Assembly (NCBI GenBank): GCA_937868545.1
Contig: CALMMX010000031.1
Span: 1-38,799 of the forward strand
Length of the DNA stretch: 38,799 bases
Source of the DNA: an uncultured Bacteroidota bacterium
GTDB lineage: Bacteria > Bacteroidota > Bacteroidia > B-17B0 > Aurantibacillaceae
Reading direction: 5' to 3'
A program made the position numbers and the translations under genes. This document shows, one piece after another, positions 1-8,712 of this stretch (position 1 is its first letter; each line of letters opens with the position of its first letter). The notes below the pieces were generated by a model. It worked only from the letters and a program-made list of their open reading frames with translations, ran no database searches and was not told the origin of the DNA.

Positions 1-182
1 GGACAAAAGCTGAAAAACTAAACACTGTAGAGTAATGAAACTCTCTAAAAAATAAGTAATGGTCCTGTGGCCGAGTGGTTAGGCTTCCCGAGCTTCGGGA
101 CAAAAGCTGAAAAACTAAACACAGTAGAGTAATGAAACTCTCTAAAAAATAAACTTTGGTCCTGTGGCCGAGTGGTTAGGCT
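1..182 (+). repeat. Tandem repeat holding a 5' tRNA-Cys fragment
   Basis: Positions 1-85 and 98-182 are near-identical direct copies with a period of 97 bases. They differ by one base in the spacer and by about five bases just before GGTCCTG. Each copy ends in the first 25 bases of the tRNA-Cys gene. In the second copy the tRNA continues intact; in the first it is interrupted. Because the window opens inside the repeat (GGACAAAAGCTG, the same as 98-109), at least one further unit probably lies to the left. The spacer contains a small AGAGT/ACTCT hairpin of unknown role. Confidence 0.85.
61..109 (+). pseudogene. tRNA-Cys pseudogene with palindrome in anticodon arm
   Basis: Bases 61-85 are identical to the first 25 bases of the intact tRNA-Cys at 158. 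Then TCCCGAGCTTCGGGA (86-100), a perfect 6-bp stem with a 3-nt loop, stands where the tRNA has CAGCTCTG. The tRNA sequence resumes as CAAAAGCTG (101-109), the 3' half of the anticodon loop and stem, and then diverges completely. The 5' anticodon strand, variable loop, T arm and 3' acceptor strand are missing, so it cannot fold into a working tRNA. The palindrome looks like a small interspersed palindromic element, but that is inference. Confidence 0.8.
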
Positions 183-228
183 CAGCTCTGCAAAAGCTGC
201 TACTCCAGTTCGAACCTGGACGGGACCT
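158..228 (+). tRNA. tRNA-Cys (anticodon GCA)
   Basis: A complete 71-nt cloverleaf can be drawn. The acceptor stem GGTCCTG pairs with CGGGACC, with one G-U pair. The D stem is GCC/GGC. The anticodon stem CAGCT/AGCTG encloses the loop CTGCAAA, giving anticodon GCA. The T stem TCCAG/CTGGA encloses TTCGAAC. The discriminator base is T, as expected for cysteine tRNAs, and CCA is not encoded. A damaged tandem copy lies just upstream and a hairpin terminator just downstream. Confidence 0.95.
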
Positions 229-230
229 CT

Positions 231-268
231 AAAAAACCCTTAATAGTTAATTCTATTGAGGGTTTTTT
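231..268. terminator. Bidirectional rho-independent terminator
   Basis: AAAAAACCCT-AATAG pairs with CTATT-AGGGTTTTTT around a short AT loop, giving a long stem flanked by A and T tracts. It lies between the tRNA-Cys (plus) and the convergent TPR-like gene (minus), so it can end transcription from both sides. Confidence 0.85.
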
Positions 269-292
269 GTTTATAGATCGTTTTTTATTGAA

Positions 293-2350
293 TTAAATAG
301 GGTTTTCAAATTTTACACAGCCTCCTTTTCCAAATAAACGTGTGGCTAATTCTTTTCCAACACCATTAGATTGGGTAAATAAAAACTCACCATTGCTTAC
401 AATAGGATTTCCTTCAGCATCAAATACATTAATAATAACCTGATACGTTTTTCCTTTTTTATAAAATTGGATTTCAGCTTGTGGTACATCTCTACGTTTG
501 ACTATTTCAATATCACAATCTTTTATATCCTCAACTACCGTTTTAACAACATCATCATCTTGTAAGCCCACAAAATTTAAATTTATTTTAGTTGTCATAC
601 CAGAAAACAACATAAGTTGAGGAAACGACTCAAAACATTTGTTTTCGTAATTACTAATTCTTAAATCATCATTACTAGATTGCGCTAATATTTCATATAA
701 GCGATACTGAAATAGTTTTTCATAATTAGGATCGATTTTACCTTCATTATTACTATCATTATTAGGGTCAGTTTCTTTTAAAATTTTCTCCGCTCTAAGC
801 AAAGCGGCATCTTCATCACCATCTTCTAAAACAAATTTTGCAGCAAATAATTGGTAGTATTTAATTAAGTTTTTACGTGTATCGTACTTTGCATAATCAT
901 CGTATTTCTTAATAAAAAAAGATAAGCAAAAATCTTTTAGCAAATACATTGACTCATCATAACTTACTGTAGCTTCAGAACAAAATAAAACATATACTAA
1001 TTTATCTCTTTCAGGATTATTAACCATTGCATTGGCAATAGCATATTCTAAAGTTAATTTTTCAATTTTTAAACCTATAATATCAAATAATGAAGATGGA
1101 CTATACCACCATCCTGTATTATAAAATTTAATTAGCGTTTGTTTTTTATCAATAAGTTGTAATTGCAATATATTAATTGTAAAGTCGTATTGAGATTGTG
1201 TAAGCGTTGTTCCTATATGTAATTCCTTAAAGTTTGAAGCTTTATTTAAAAACAATTCGCAACTGTCTAATTGTCCATCATATAAATAACTTCTTGCTAA
1301 TGATATATTATACCAGCCAAAACCGGGAGTTGATCCACTTTCATTAATCTTTGTTTGAGCCAAATTAATTGCTTCCTTAGTGTGAGCACCATACACAAAA
1401 ATGATTGGCAAAAAATAATCGGGCTCACTTAATGCAAATTTCCTAACCTCTTGTCGCTTTGCATAATTTTCTACAGCACCTGCAAAATCACCAGTTTCAT
1501 GCAACATGTTTGCATAATTACTCCATAAAACTCTTCCGCCATCTATTAACAGTTGATAGTAATATTTTGAACTATCATAGTTTTGATTGTAATCATGTAA
1601 AATTGCTAAATAGTGGTATGTAGTAAGTAAGTCATCATCGCTTTGATTAGCGCCATACCAATAATCATTAATTGATTTGTTTTTTTTGATGTAAGCTATT
1701 TGCTTATAGCATTCTTTAAATGCCATATCTTCGTTTTCTTTTATTGAGTTTTTTAAAAATGCGTATTTAGTAGAAGTGAAAAAACGGTTACGATGATATT
1801 GCCAGGCCTTTATACTACCAATGTTAAAAAAATCTCTTTGTAACTCATACGATTCAACTCTACTATACATTGCCATTGTAGAGTCTGGCATTTCAATATT
1901 GTTATAACATTGCTCAAGCGTATTTATGAGTGCGTAAAAATCTTCATATCGTTTAGCGTTTTGAGTGAAAGCATTAATAGAAGAAAATATGTTTTTTATT
2001 TTTGGTTCATAGTCTTTTTGAAGCAAACGCAATGCTTTTTGCAAAGGAACTAATGCTTGTTTGTATCCAATATAATCGCTAGACCTATCAAACTTATATA
2101 AACCTTCATACATCCAACCAACGTAGTAAGTACTATCTAATCTTATAAATTCTCTGCTGCGAGGTAAAGCATCTTTATCTTCAGGATTAACTCCAATACG
2201 CTTTGCATCAATTTCATACCTAGCTTGCTCATTTATTTGGGCAATAGTTTTTTGTGGTACTAGAAACAAGCACCAAATAAGAAGCAAACAAACCACACTA
2301 CCTTGCAATTTGTTCAAACAATAAATAGTACATTTATTACTTTGCCTCAT
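293..2350 (-). CDS. Secreted TPR-like protein of unknown function
   Basis: The 685-residue product has an N-terminal hydrophobic segment (about residues 18-38) ending in a Sec-type signal peptide, so it is predicted to be exported. The body is alpha-helical, with tetratricopeptide-like stretches such as YHYLAILHDYNQNYDSSKYY and a NYANMLHETGDFAGAVENY unit. The C-terminal ~90 residues look like a separate beta-rich domain (KTYQVIINVFDAEGNPIV). I recognise no enzyme motif. It is the last gene of the DUF58 - transglutaminase - MoxR operon and its ATG overlaps the end of the MoxR gene by 14 bases, so the two are probably translationally coupled. TPR proteins commonly accompany MoxR/DUF58 (Bat-like) clusters, so a role in the same envelope complex is plausible but inferred. 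Confidence 0.8.
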   Translation of the reverse strand: MRQSNKCTIYCLNKLQGSVVCLLLIWCLFLVPQKTIAQINEQARYEIDAKRIGVNPEDKDALPRSREFIRLDSTYYVGWMYEGLYKFDRSSDYIGYKQALVPLQKALRLLQKDYEPKIKNIFSSINAFTQNAKRYEDFYALINTLEQCYNNIEMPDSTMAMYSRVESYELQRDFFNIGSIKAWQYHRNRFFTSTKYAFLKNSIKENEDMAFKECYKQIAYIKKNKSINDYWYGANQSDDDLLTTYHYLAILHDYNQNYDSSKYYYQLLIDGGRVLWSNYANMLHETGDFAGAVENYAKRQEVRKFALSEPDYFLPIIFVYGAHTKEAINLAQTKINESGSTPGFGWYNISLARSYLYDGQLDSCELFLNKASNFKELHIGTTLTQSQYDFTINILQLQLIDKKQTLIKFYNTGWWYSPSSLFDIIGLKIEKLTLEYAIANAMVNNPERDKLVYVLFCSEATVSYDESMYLLKDFCLSFFIKKYDDYAKYDTRKNLIKYYQLFAAKFVLEDGDEDAALLRAEKILKETDPNNDSNNEGKIDPNYEKLFQYRLYEILAQSSNDDLRISNYENKCFESFPQLMLFSGMTTKINLNFVGLQDDDVVKTVVEDIKDCDIEIVKRRDVPQAEIQFYKKGKTYQVIINVFDAEGNPIVSNGEFLFTQSNGVGKELATRLFGKGGCVKFENPI

Positions 2351-3326
2351 CTAATTTTAGTTTTCTTAATCTATCTAATTCCTTAGCAACTATTCCATTT
2401 AAAGCGTTTTGTTTAGCGTCTTTGTTTCTATAAATTAAACGGTGATCTAATACAGCGCGGGAAATTTGTTTTAAATCATCTTCTGTAACAAAAGTTCTTC
2501 CGTTTACTAATGCAAAAGCCTTTAAACATTTTAAAAATGTTATTCCGCTTCTGGTAGATGCTCCTAAACTAATTTCAGAATGATTACGAGTATCACTTAC
2601 TATATTTCTAACAGCAGTTATAATTTCATCATGTATAAACACTTTTTCTGTTTCTTTTTGCAAGAACAAAATTTCGCTCATACTTAAAACTTGTTTCACA
2701 TTGTTTAAACTACTTTGTATTCCTAAGTAATCTCTGTATATTTCCAACTCTGTTGCTTCATCTACATAGCCAAAATAAATTTTAATATAAAAACGATCGA
2801 GTTGAGCATTTGGTAATGGATAAGTACCTTCTGTTTCAATAGGGTTTTGTGTGGCAATAGTAAAAAATAATTTTTCTAATGGATAGGTTGTTTCGCCAAT
2901 AGTGATTTGGTTTTCGGCCATACACTCTAATAAAGCAGATTGAACTTTAGGAGAGGCTCTGTTAATTTCATCTGCCAATAATAAATTACAAAACAAAGGT
3001 CCTTTTTTAAACACAAAATCTTTTTTTACATCATCAAAAATATGAGAACCAATTAAATCCATTGGTAATAAATCAGGTGTAAACTGTATACGTTTAAAAG
3101 CCACACCATGTGCATCATTACTACTCGAAATACTTTGAGCAAGCGTTTTAGCCAAAACAGTTTTTCCAGTTCCAGGATTGTCTTCCATTAAAATATGGCC
3201 TTTTGCAAGCAAAGCAGTAAGCACAAATTGTATTTGCGAACGTTTGCCTTTAATAACCGTTTCAATATTATCAACTAATTTTTGAATGTTTGTAAGCGCT
3301 TGTTCTATTTGAATAGTATCTTCCAT
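2337..3326 (-). CDS. MoxR-family AAA+ ATPase
   Basis: This 329-residue ATPase belongs to the MoxR branch of AAA+ proteins, chaperone-like ATPases that act on partner proteins, often DUF58 or VWA proteins. Visible motifs are Walker A EDNPGTGKT (residues 48-56), Walker B LLLADE (115-120) followed by INRA, and the sensor-1 region TIATQNPIETEGTYPLPNAQLDRF typical of MoxR. The C-terminal lid (AAA_lid_2) contains the GASTRSG element. Length is normal for the family. The gene lies one base downstream of the transglutaminase gene and overlaps the TPR gene behind it. The DUF58-TGase-MoxR grouping is a classic conserved neighbourhood, so the assignment is secure. Its client is unknown. Confidence 0.95.
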   Translation of the reverse strand: MEDTIQIEQALTNIQKLVDNIETVIKGKRSQIQFVLTALLAKGHILMEDNPGTGKTVLAKTLAQSISSSNDAHGVAFKRIQFTPDLLPMDLIGSHIFDDVKKDFVFKKGPLFCNLLLADEINRASPKVQSALLECMAENQITIGETTYPLEKLFFTIATQNPIETEGTYPLPNAQLDRFYIKIYFGYVDEATELEIYRDYLGIQSSLNNVKQVLSMSEILFLQKETEKVFIHDEIITAVRNIVSDTRNHSEISLGASTRSGITFLKCLKAFALVNGRTFVTEDDLKQISRAVLDHRLIYRNKDAKQNALNGIVAKELDRLRKLKLDEAK

Positions 3327-3327
3327 A

Positions 3328-5955
3328 TTAATTAATTTTAGGTTTTGAGAAATAATTTAAAGTATTATATAAATTAAAAAAATGTTTCATTCGTTTTGAA
3401 AAAGAAATTTGTGATTTTACTTTCTTAATAAAAGAATCATAAAAACTTTGTATATCGTCAGCTTCGGTAGAAGACAAAGGCGCTTTACTGTATTTAATTT
3501 TTTGATACATAGTATTAAATGTTACCAATGAAGTATTAAACTGTTTATCAATAAACTCAGCATATTCTTTTGATCCCATTTGTTGATAAGAATAACCCAT
3601 TTGATTAAGGTAATATAACATTGCTCTATAAGAATGATACGCTTTTATTTTTGTAATTGGCCGTTGCTTTTTTGCTTTAGCATTTAACCATAACCAAATT
3701 AACCAAGGGCTAAAAACTAACAGTAATAAACCTAAACACACAGCTATTAAAATCCCATATAATACATTTAGCCAATTGATGGGTTCATCTTCTTTTTGTT
3801 TTTCATCTTTTGCCAATTTATTTTTATCCTCTTTGGTAATAATTTTTACTTCATCAATTGGAATTGGGATAGGTAATTTTTTAATTACTGATTGTAATGA
3901 ATCATGAGGTTTTGCAAAAATAGTTTTTAAAACCTCGGCATGAGAAATAGCTGTAACGTGGGTGCCTTTAACTAATAATTTTAATTTAACCTCTCCCGTA
4001 TCACTTGTAATTCTAGCTAATGAAACATCATTTAAAGTTATTGTTTTTGATAATGATACAAACTCACTATCGTGATACAGGATTTTTCTAGTACTTATAG
4101 TTACTAATTTTTTAATGGTGTCAGTATTTTCAACTTCCCCATCAATTACTAAATAGGTTGCTGGTACGTCTGTTGGAGGTGTGCCATCTGGTTGAGAGGC
4201 TTGTTGAGTATTAATATCAGGAACAGTGGTATCAAAATCTATCCAACCGTACCCTTGAAAATACACTTGAACCCATGCATGTGCTTGATCTTGATAAAAC
4301 CAATACCAACCAGGATTTTTACTACTTCTATCAGTAATAGAATAACCTGCTACTAACCTAGAAGGAATACCTAATGAACGCAACATAAATAATGTTGCTC
4401 CAGCAAAATAAGCACAATACCCTTTTCTGTTTTCAAATAAAAAATAGTTTAATTTGCTAGCACTCGGAATACCAGGTACACCAGGGTTATCAGAGTATTT
4501 ATACAAAGGTTGGTTAAACTCGTCTTTACTTAAAAAATAATCTCTTAAGGCTATTATCTTATCAATTGGTGCTAGCTCGTTGTGCGTAATAGAATCGGCC
4601 AATTCATAGATTTTATTATACTCAGTATTTGTAGGCATATAAGTATAGTAATCCATAAATTTCTTATCTGGACCAACAATTTTCTTTACCTGACGCAGTT
4701 TTTCAAATCTCAGTTCTTGAAACATTTCTAAATCTCTGTTACCCGCAGGATTATAAATAAAATATGCACTGTTTAATTCGCTAACCCACATTTTAGCAAC
4801 ATACGCACTTTTATACTGTTCCTTAAATTCTATTGGTACCGAAATTGGCTGACAATAATAAGCAGTAGAAGGCGCTAAAAAACTTTCGGGAGAAAGATTT
4901 ACTGCATAAACTTCGGCCGTTACAACCTTTCTGTTTTCGGTAGCCAACGATTTTTCAATAATTGTATTATCCGTTTTTTTGAAGTAGAGTGGGATTTGCG
5001 AAGGGTCAACATTAAACAAATCGTTATAAGGCATTTGATCATCAATTTCAAATGTTTGAGTAGCAGTGTCAAATTTAGTATAGTAATGTGATGTAAAATA
5101 AAGTGGATTTGGAGTAGTACTATTTTCGAAATAATTATCAAGCTTGGCAACAAAAATTAGTTGTTTATCCTTACTTAAAGAACCAGATAATTTTGATTGA
5201 TCTTTGTTTGAAACTCCACCACCTTTCCCTTTTTTGGTCATAGATTCTCCACCACCCTTACCTTTATTTTCAGAAGATTTTGCTCCACCCCATTCTTTTT
5301 CAATTGCTTTAAAATTTCCTTTTAATAAAGTGAGTACAGCAATAAATAATATGAGTAAAACTAATGCAAAAGCGCCTAATCTTTTTGTTATAAACCAAGT
5401 AAAACGCGTTTCGTTTTCATTTATATTTCTAATAAGTTCTGTAGTATAAATAATATAAAACGAATAAACCAAAATAGGTACTATTCCTCCTAACAATGCA
5501 TTAACAGTAACATCTGCAGTTTTACTTATAAGTATTATTTCGCAAATAAGTAAAAGCACACTCCAACCAATGGTAATGTATTTTGAACGACTAAAACCAA
5601 AACCTACTACCCAACCTATTGTAAATAATAAACTAAAAATGTAAAACTTAACTGATACATAAAAACTATCAAACTCGCCTATACTAATGTTTTGAAGAAC
5701 TTGATAGATTATATAGTTAACTGCAATAACAATGGCTGTAGTAGTTATAAATCTAATACGGTATTGGTATATTATTACTGATAAAAAACAACCTATTGAA
5801 AAATAAACTCCTTGTGATATCCATTCGTTTTGAAGAATAGAATAGAAATTATTTAAACGCCATATTACAAAACAAGCAAATACAGCAGTTGGAACAGCTA
5901 ATAATATTAGTTGAAACAGTGCTTTTTTTAAACTATGTTTTTTTGCTATGCCCAT
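3328..5955 (-). CDS. TgpA-like membrane transglutaminase-family protein
   Basis: An 875-residue integral membrane protein. Residues 1-215 hold about six hydrophobic segments. A Gly/Lys-rich linker (about 222-250, with GKGGG repeats) precedes a large extracytoplasmic region containing a transglutaminase-like core. That core has the Cys-His-Asp triad: C514 in RKGYCAYFAG, H559 in QAHAWV and D575 in WIDFDTT. One more transmembrane segment follows (about 735-760). The cytoplasmic tail resembles the DUF4129 domain usually found at the C-terminus of TgpA proteins. TgpA-type proteins are thought to act on envelope proteins or peptides; the substrate here is unknown. It lies between the DUF58 and MoxR genes, 6 bases and 1 base away, so all are probably co-transcribed. 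Confidence 0.9.
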   Translation of the reverse strand: MGIAKKHSLKKALFQLILLAVPTAVFACFVIWRLNNFYSILQNEWISQGVYFSIGCFLSVIIYQYRIRFITTTAIVIAVNYIIYQVLQNISIGEFDSFYVSVKFYIFSLLFTIGWVVGFGFSRSKYITIGWSVLLLICEIILISKTADVTVNALLGGIVPILVYSFYIIYTTELIRNINENETRFTWFITKRLGAFALVLLILFIAVLTLLKGNFKAIEKEWGGAKSSENKGKGGGESMTKKGKGGGVSNKDQSKLSGSLSKDKQLIFVAKLDNYFENSTTPNPLYFTSHYYTKFDTATQTFEIDDQMPYNDLFNVDPSQIPLYFKKTDNTIIEKSLATENRKVVTAEVYAVNLSPESFLAPSTAYYCQPISVPIEFKEQYKSAYVAKMWVSELNSAYFIYNPAGNRDLEMFQELRFEKLRQVKKIVGPDKKFMDYYTYMPTNTEYNKIYELADSITHNELAPIDKIIALRDYFLSKDEFNQPLYKYSDNPGVPGIPSASKLNYFLFENRKGYCAYFAGATLFMLRSLGIPSRLVAGYSITDRSSKNPGWYWFYQDQAHAWVQVYFQGYGWIDFDTTVPDINTQQASQPDGTPPTDVPATYLVIDGEVENTDTIKKLVTISTRKILYHDSEFVSLSKTITLNDVSLARITSDTGEVKLKLLVKGTHVTAISHAEVLKTIFAKPHDSLQSVIKKLPIPIPIDEVKIITKEDKNKLAKDEKQKEDEPINWLNVLYGILIAVCLGLLLLVFSPWLIWLWLNAKAKKQRPITKIKAYHSYRAMLYYLNQMGYSYQQMGSKEYAEFIDKQFNTSLVTFNTMYQKIKYSKAPLSSTEADDIQSFYDSFIKKVKSQISFSKRMKHFFNLYNTLNYFSKPKIN

Positions 5956-5961
5956 TTAAAT

Positions 5962-7320
5962 TTATATCACCATTGATTTAGATGATTGTTTCATTAATTT
6001 TTTTAAATTGTTTTCGTTCTCTACTATTTTAAAGCGTAAAGTGGATAAATTCCATTTTGTTTTATACGCTTCCATTTTATCGTTTTCATTTTCTAAAAAC
6101 ACCCACTTAATCCAATCTTTAAGCTTGTTTTCATCTAAACTATCCGATAATTTAATAAATAGAATAGAAATATCTGATCCAAAATTTTCAACAAACTCTT
6201 TTACTTGATCACTATTACTTAAAGATGAAACTATAAGCACTGATGTGTTTTGCGTTTTTACAAAATCTTTTATTTCAACACCATTTTGCCAATTGCTTAC
6301 TGCAATATTATAATTAACTCGCTCTGTTTCTTCAGTAATTTCGGTATGAGGCATTACCACTTGATCAGATAGGTATTTAACTTCAAATCCTTTTTTTGAA
6401 AGCTCTTGGTAAACCGACCAACACATGGTTTTATAATAATTTAAAAAATGATCCTCAATTATATCATTTCCAGCAATATTAAAATCACAAAAAAACGACG
6501 TATACAAATAAACATGAGAAGCATAAGGATCCATTATTTCTGGAATACGAACAACAAGCTCTTTGTTTTTTGCATATATTTTCCAAACAATGCGCCTTAC
6601 ATCATCATTGTTTTCAAAGTTTTTGTAATTTATTAATTCTCCTTCTACACGTTTTAATTCATCAATTCTAATGCTTGTGTCTTCAGTTTTTCGTGGGGAA
6701 AAAGACATAGTACTTAAATTTTCTTGAACCGGTTTTACATAAAACCTATTAGTAGTATTTACCGAAGTGGCAAACGAAAAAAATTGAAAAAAGTCTTCGA
6801 AATAAATTACAAGTTTCTCAACTTTATACTCTCGTATTTGTGGTAAATTCCAATTGAACTCTCCGTCAAACGCTAAATTAAACAAACTGTTTTTGTTTGA
6901 AATGGGCGCAAATTTATCTGAATAAAATTCTTTATCGTATAATACCCTTACTTTAACAAACCCCATTAATGGGCGTAATAGTGGGTTTATATGAATTGAT
7001 AATAATTTGCTTTTAAAATTAGATTGTGTCTTATTAGAAGTTTGAATATTAATTTCAACTTGTTGCTTTTTTATTTTATAATAGAAATATACAAATGAAA
7101 TTAAAACCGATACAAATCCTAAACACAAAATAGCTACACAAAAAATAATTACAATATATAATATAAGGCTTAAGATGTCTTTGTAAGCAGAATCAGGAAG
7201 CTTGGTTAAACTTTTTAACCAAATATATCCTGGAATTACACAAGCTATAAATACAAGCAAATAAAATGTAATGGGAATAAAATACCCAATTTTTTTTATG
7301 CCTTTAAGTAATTTATTCAT
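5962..7320 (-). CDS. DUF58-domain membrane protein
   Basis: The N-terminus has two transmembrane segments (about residues 10-32 and 48-80). The DUF58 signature follows at about 225-260, reading YKNFENNDDVRRIVWKIYA and then KELVVR, which matches the family pattern of a Y-x-x-G/E-D-D-x-R-x-I-x-W-K block. DUF58 proteins are VWA-like partners of MoxR ATPases. I chose the ATG at 7320 (MNKLLKG). A GTG fifteen bases upstream (7335, MEYKHMNK) is an in-frame alternative. It is the first gene of the four-gene operon running to 293. The 3' neighbour starts 6 bases after its stop. Confidence 0.9.
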   Translation of the reverse strand: MNKLLKGIKKIGYFIPITFYLLVFIACVIPGYIWLKSLTKLPDSAYKDILSLILYIVIIFCVAILCLGFVSVLISFVYFYYKIKKQQVEINIQTSNKTQSNFKSKLLSIHINPLLRPLMGFVKVRVLYDKEFYSDKFAPISNKNSLFNLAFDGEFNWNLPQIREYKVEKLVIYFEDFFQFFSFATSVNTTNRFYVKPVQENLSTMSFSPRKTEDTSIRIDELKRVEGELINYKNFENNDDVRRIVWKIYAKNKELVVRIPEIMDPYASHVYLYTSFFCDFNIAGNDIIEDHFLNYYKTMCWSVYQELSKKGFEVKYLSDQVVMPHTEITEETERVNYNIAVSNWQNGVEIKDFVKTQNTSVLIVSSLSNSDQVKEFVENFGSDISILFIKLSDSLDENKLKDWIKWVFLENENDKMEAYKTKWNLSTLRFKIVENENNLKKLMKQSSKSMVI

Positions 7321-7634
7321 GTGCTTGTATTCCACTAAATTTAATTATAAATTACATACAAGCCAAATAATCATTTCAAAAATTAATGATCAGAAATTAC
7401 AGCAGTTTTTTCTACTTTCTTATGGCGAATTAATAATACAAAAGTGTTCTTAGTATTGTGTTTTTATTAATACTGCTCTACAATAAGCAAAGAAATAAGT
7501 AAAAAGCTCGTTGATAATAAAATCAATCTGAAAAACAAATAATTTTGTTACATAAAAATGTATTTGTTTTATATTATTATACAAAAAATGACAAATGTTT
7601 GCTTTATGGTTTAATTATGATATACCTTTGTAGT
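7321..7634. promoter_or_regulatory. Divergent intergenic region, DUF58 operon and exporter operon
   Basis: This 314-base stretch has no convincing gene. On the plus strand it carries two Bacteroidota-type -7 boxes: TAATTTTG at 7540-7547, and TACCTTTG at 7623-7630 with TTTG at 7598-7601 upstream. On the minus side I see no good TAnnTTTG box for the DUF58 operon. An upstream in-frame extension of the adaptor gene to 7545 exists but is unlikely to be translated, because the signal peptide starts at 7635. Confidence 0.5.
7598..7630 (+). promoter_or_regulatory. Bacteroidota-type promoter for the exporter operon
   Basis: TTTG at 7598-7601 is followed after 21 bases by TACCTTTG at 7623-7630, fitting the -33 TTTG and -7 TAnnTTTG consensus of the Bacteroidota primary sigma factor. 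The -7 box ends only 4 bases before the ATG at 7635, so transcription would begin at or next to the start codon. Confidence 0.6.
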
Positions 7635-8711
7635 ATGGCAATTAAGCATATTTCATTTATATTATTATTGGCTTTAGCTAGTTGTAAATCTAAAACCGAA
7701 AAAACCAAACCAACAACTGAAACTATTTCAGAGTCTATTTATGCCTCAGGAATAGTAAAAAGTAAAAATCAATACCAAGCTGTTTCAACAGTTAATGGTA
7801 TTATAGAAACCATTTATGTTACAGAAGGTGACTCTATAAAAATTGGAACCCCCATTTTATTAATTTCAAACGAAGCACAACGTTTAAATAAAAACAATGC
7901 CATTTTGGCTTCAGAATATGCAGATGCGAATGAAAACAAAGGAAGATTAAACGAAGCGCGCTTGTTTATTGACCTAGCAAAAAACAAAATGAAAAACGAC
8001 TCGCTTCAATTTTTTAGACAAAAAAACTGATGGCAACAAATAATTGGAACACAAGTAGAACTTGAACAAAGAGAATTAGCCTATCAAAACTCGAAAACAA
8101 ATTACCTTTCTTCTATTGAAAAATACAATGAGTTAAAACGACAAATAGATTTTAACTCTTCACAATCTAAAAACAACCTGCTATTATCAAATAAACAAGA
8201 AAACGATTTCATTTTAAAAAGTGAAATTAATGGCGTAGTTTATAGCTTACCTAAAAACAAAGGTGAAATGGTAGGGCCGCAAACACCTATAGCAGTAATT
8301 GGTGATGCAAAACACTTTATTTTAGAAATGCAAGTTGATGAATATGATATACTAAAAATAAAAAAAGGATTGCCTGTTGTTGTAACATTTGATAGTTACA
8401 GAGATCAAGTTTTTGAAGCTAAAATTTCGAAAATAAATCCTATAATGAATGAAAGAAGTAAAACATTTTTAGTAGAAGCTGAATTTGTTAAACAACCCGA
8501 AACACTGTATCCAAACATAAATTTTGAAGCAAGTATTGTAATTACAACTAAAAGTAATGCCTTACTAATTCCTAGAGCCTATTTATATAAAGATTCTATT
8601 GCAATAAAAAGTAATGGCGATAGTGTAAAAGTAAAAACTGGCTTAAAAGATTATCAAAAAATTGAAATTCTTTCAGGCATAAACGCTACTGATGAACTTA
8701 TAAAACCATAA
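7635..8711 (+). pseudogene. MacA/HlyD-like lipoprotein adaptor, interrupted by in-frame TGA
   Basis: This would be the periplasmic adaptor (membrane fusion protein) of a tripartite ABC exporter. It starts with a lipoprotein signal peptide whose lipobox is LASC. A biotinyl-lipoyl-like half-motif follows (VNGIIETIYVTEGDSIKIG), then a coiled-coil hairpin, the second lipoyl half (SEINGVVYSLPKNKGEMVG) and beta-barrel domains (QVDEYDILKIKKGLPVVVTF). The frame is open from 7635 to 8711 except for one TGA at 8028-8030, inside the hairpin between KN and WQQ. One base change (for example TTA to TGA) would explain it, and the downstream part shows no further damage. It could be a recent nonsense mutation, a sequencing error or read-through. 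The permease gene starts one base after the stop, so the operon is otherwise intact. I chose ATG 7635 because it opens the signal peptide. Confidence 0.85.
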
Positions 8712-8712
8712 A

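Noticed and set aside
7545-7634. Upstream extension of the adaptor gene
   Set aside because: The extension is not a signal peptide and overlaps the promoter; the lipoprotein signal begins at ATG 7635.
8028-8030. TGA recoded as tryptophan (alternative genetic code)
   Set aside because: No other long gene has an internal TGA, tryptophan is encoded by TGG throughout, and the PLD-family gene ends in TGA.
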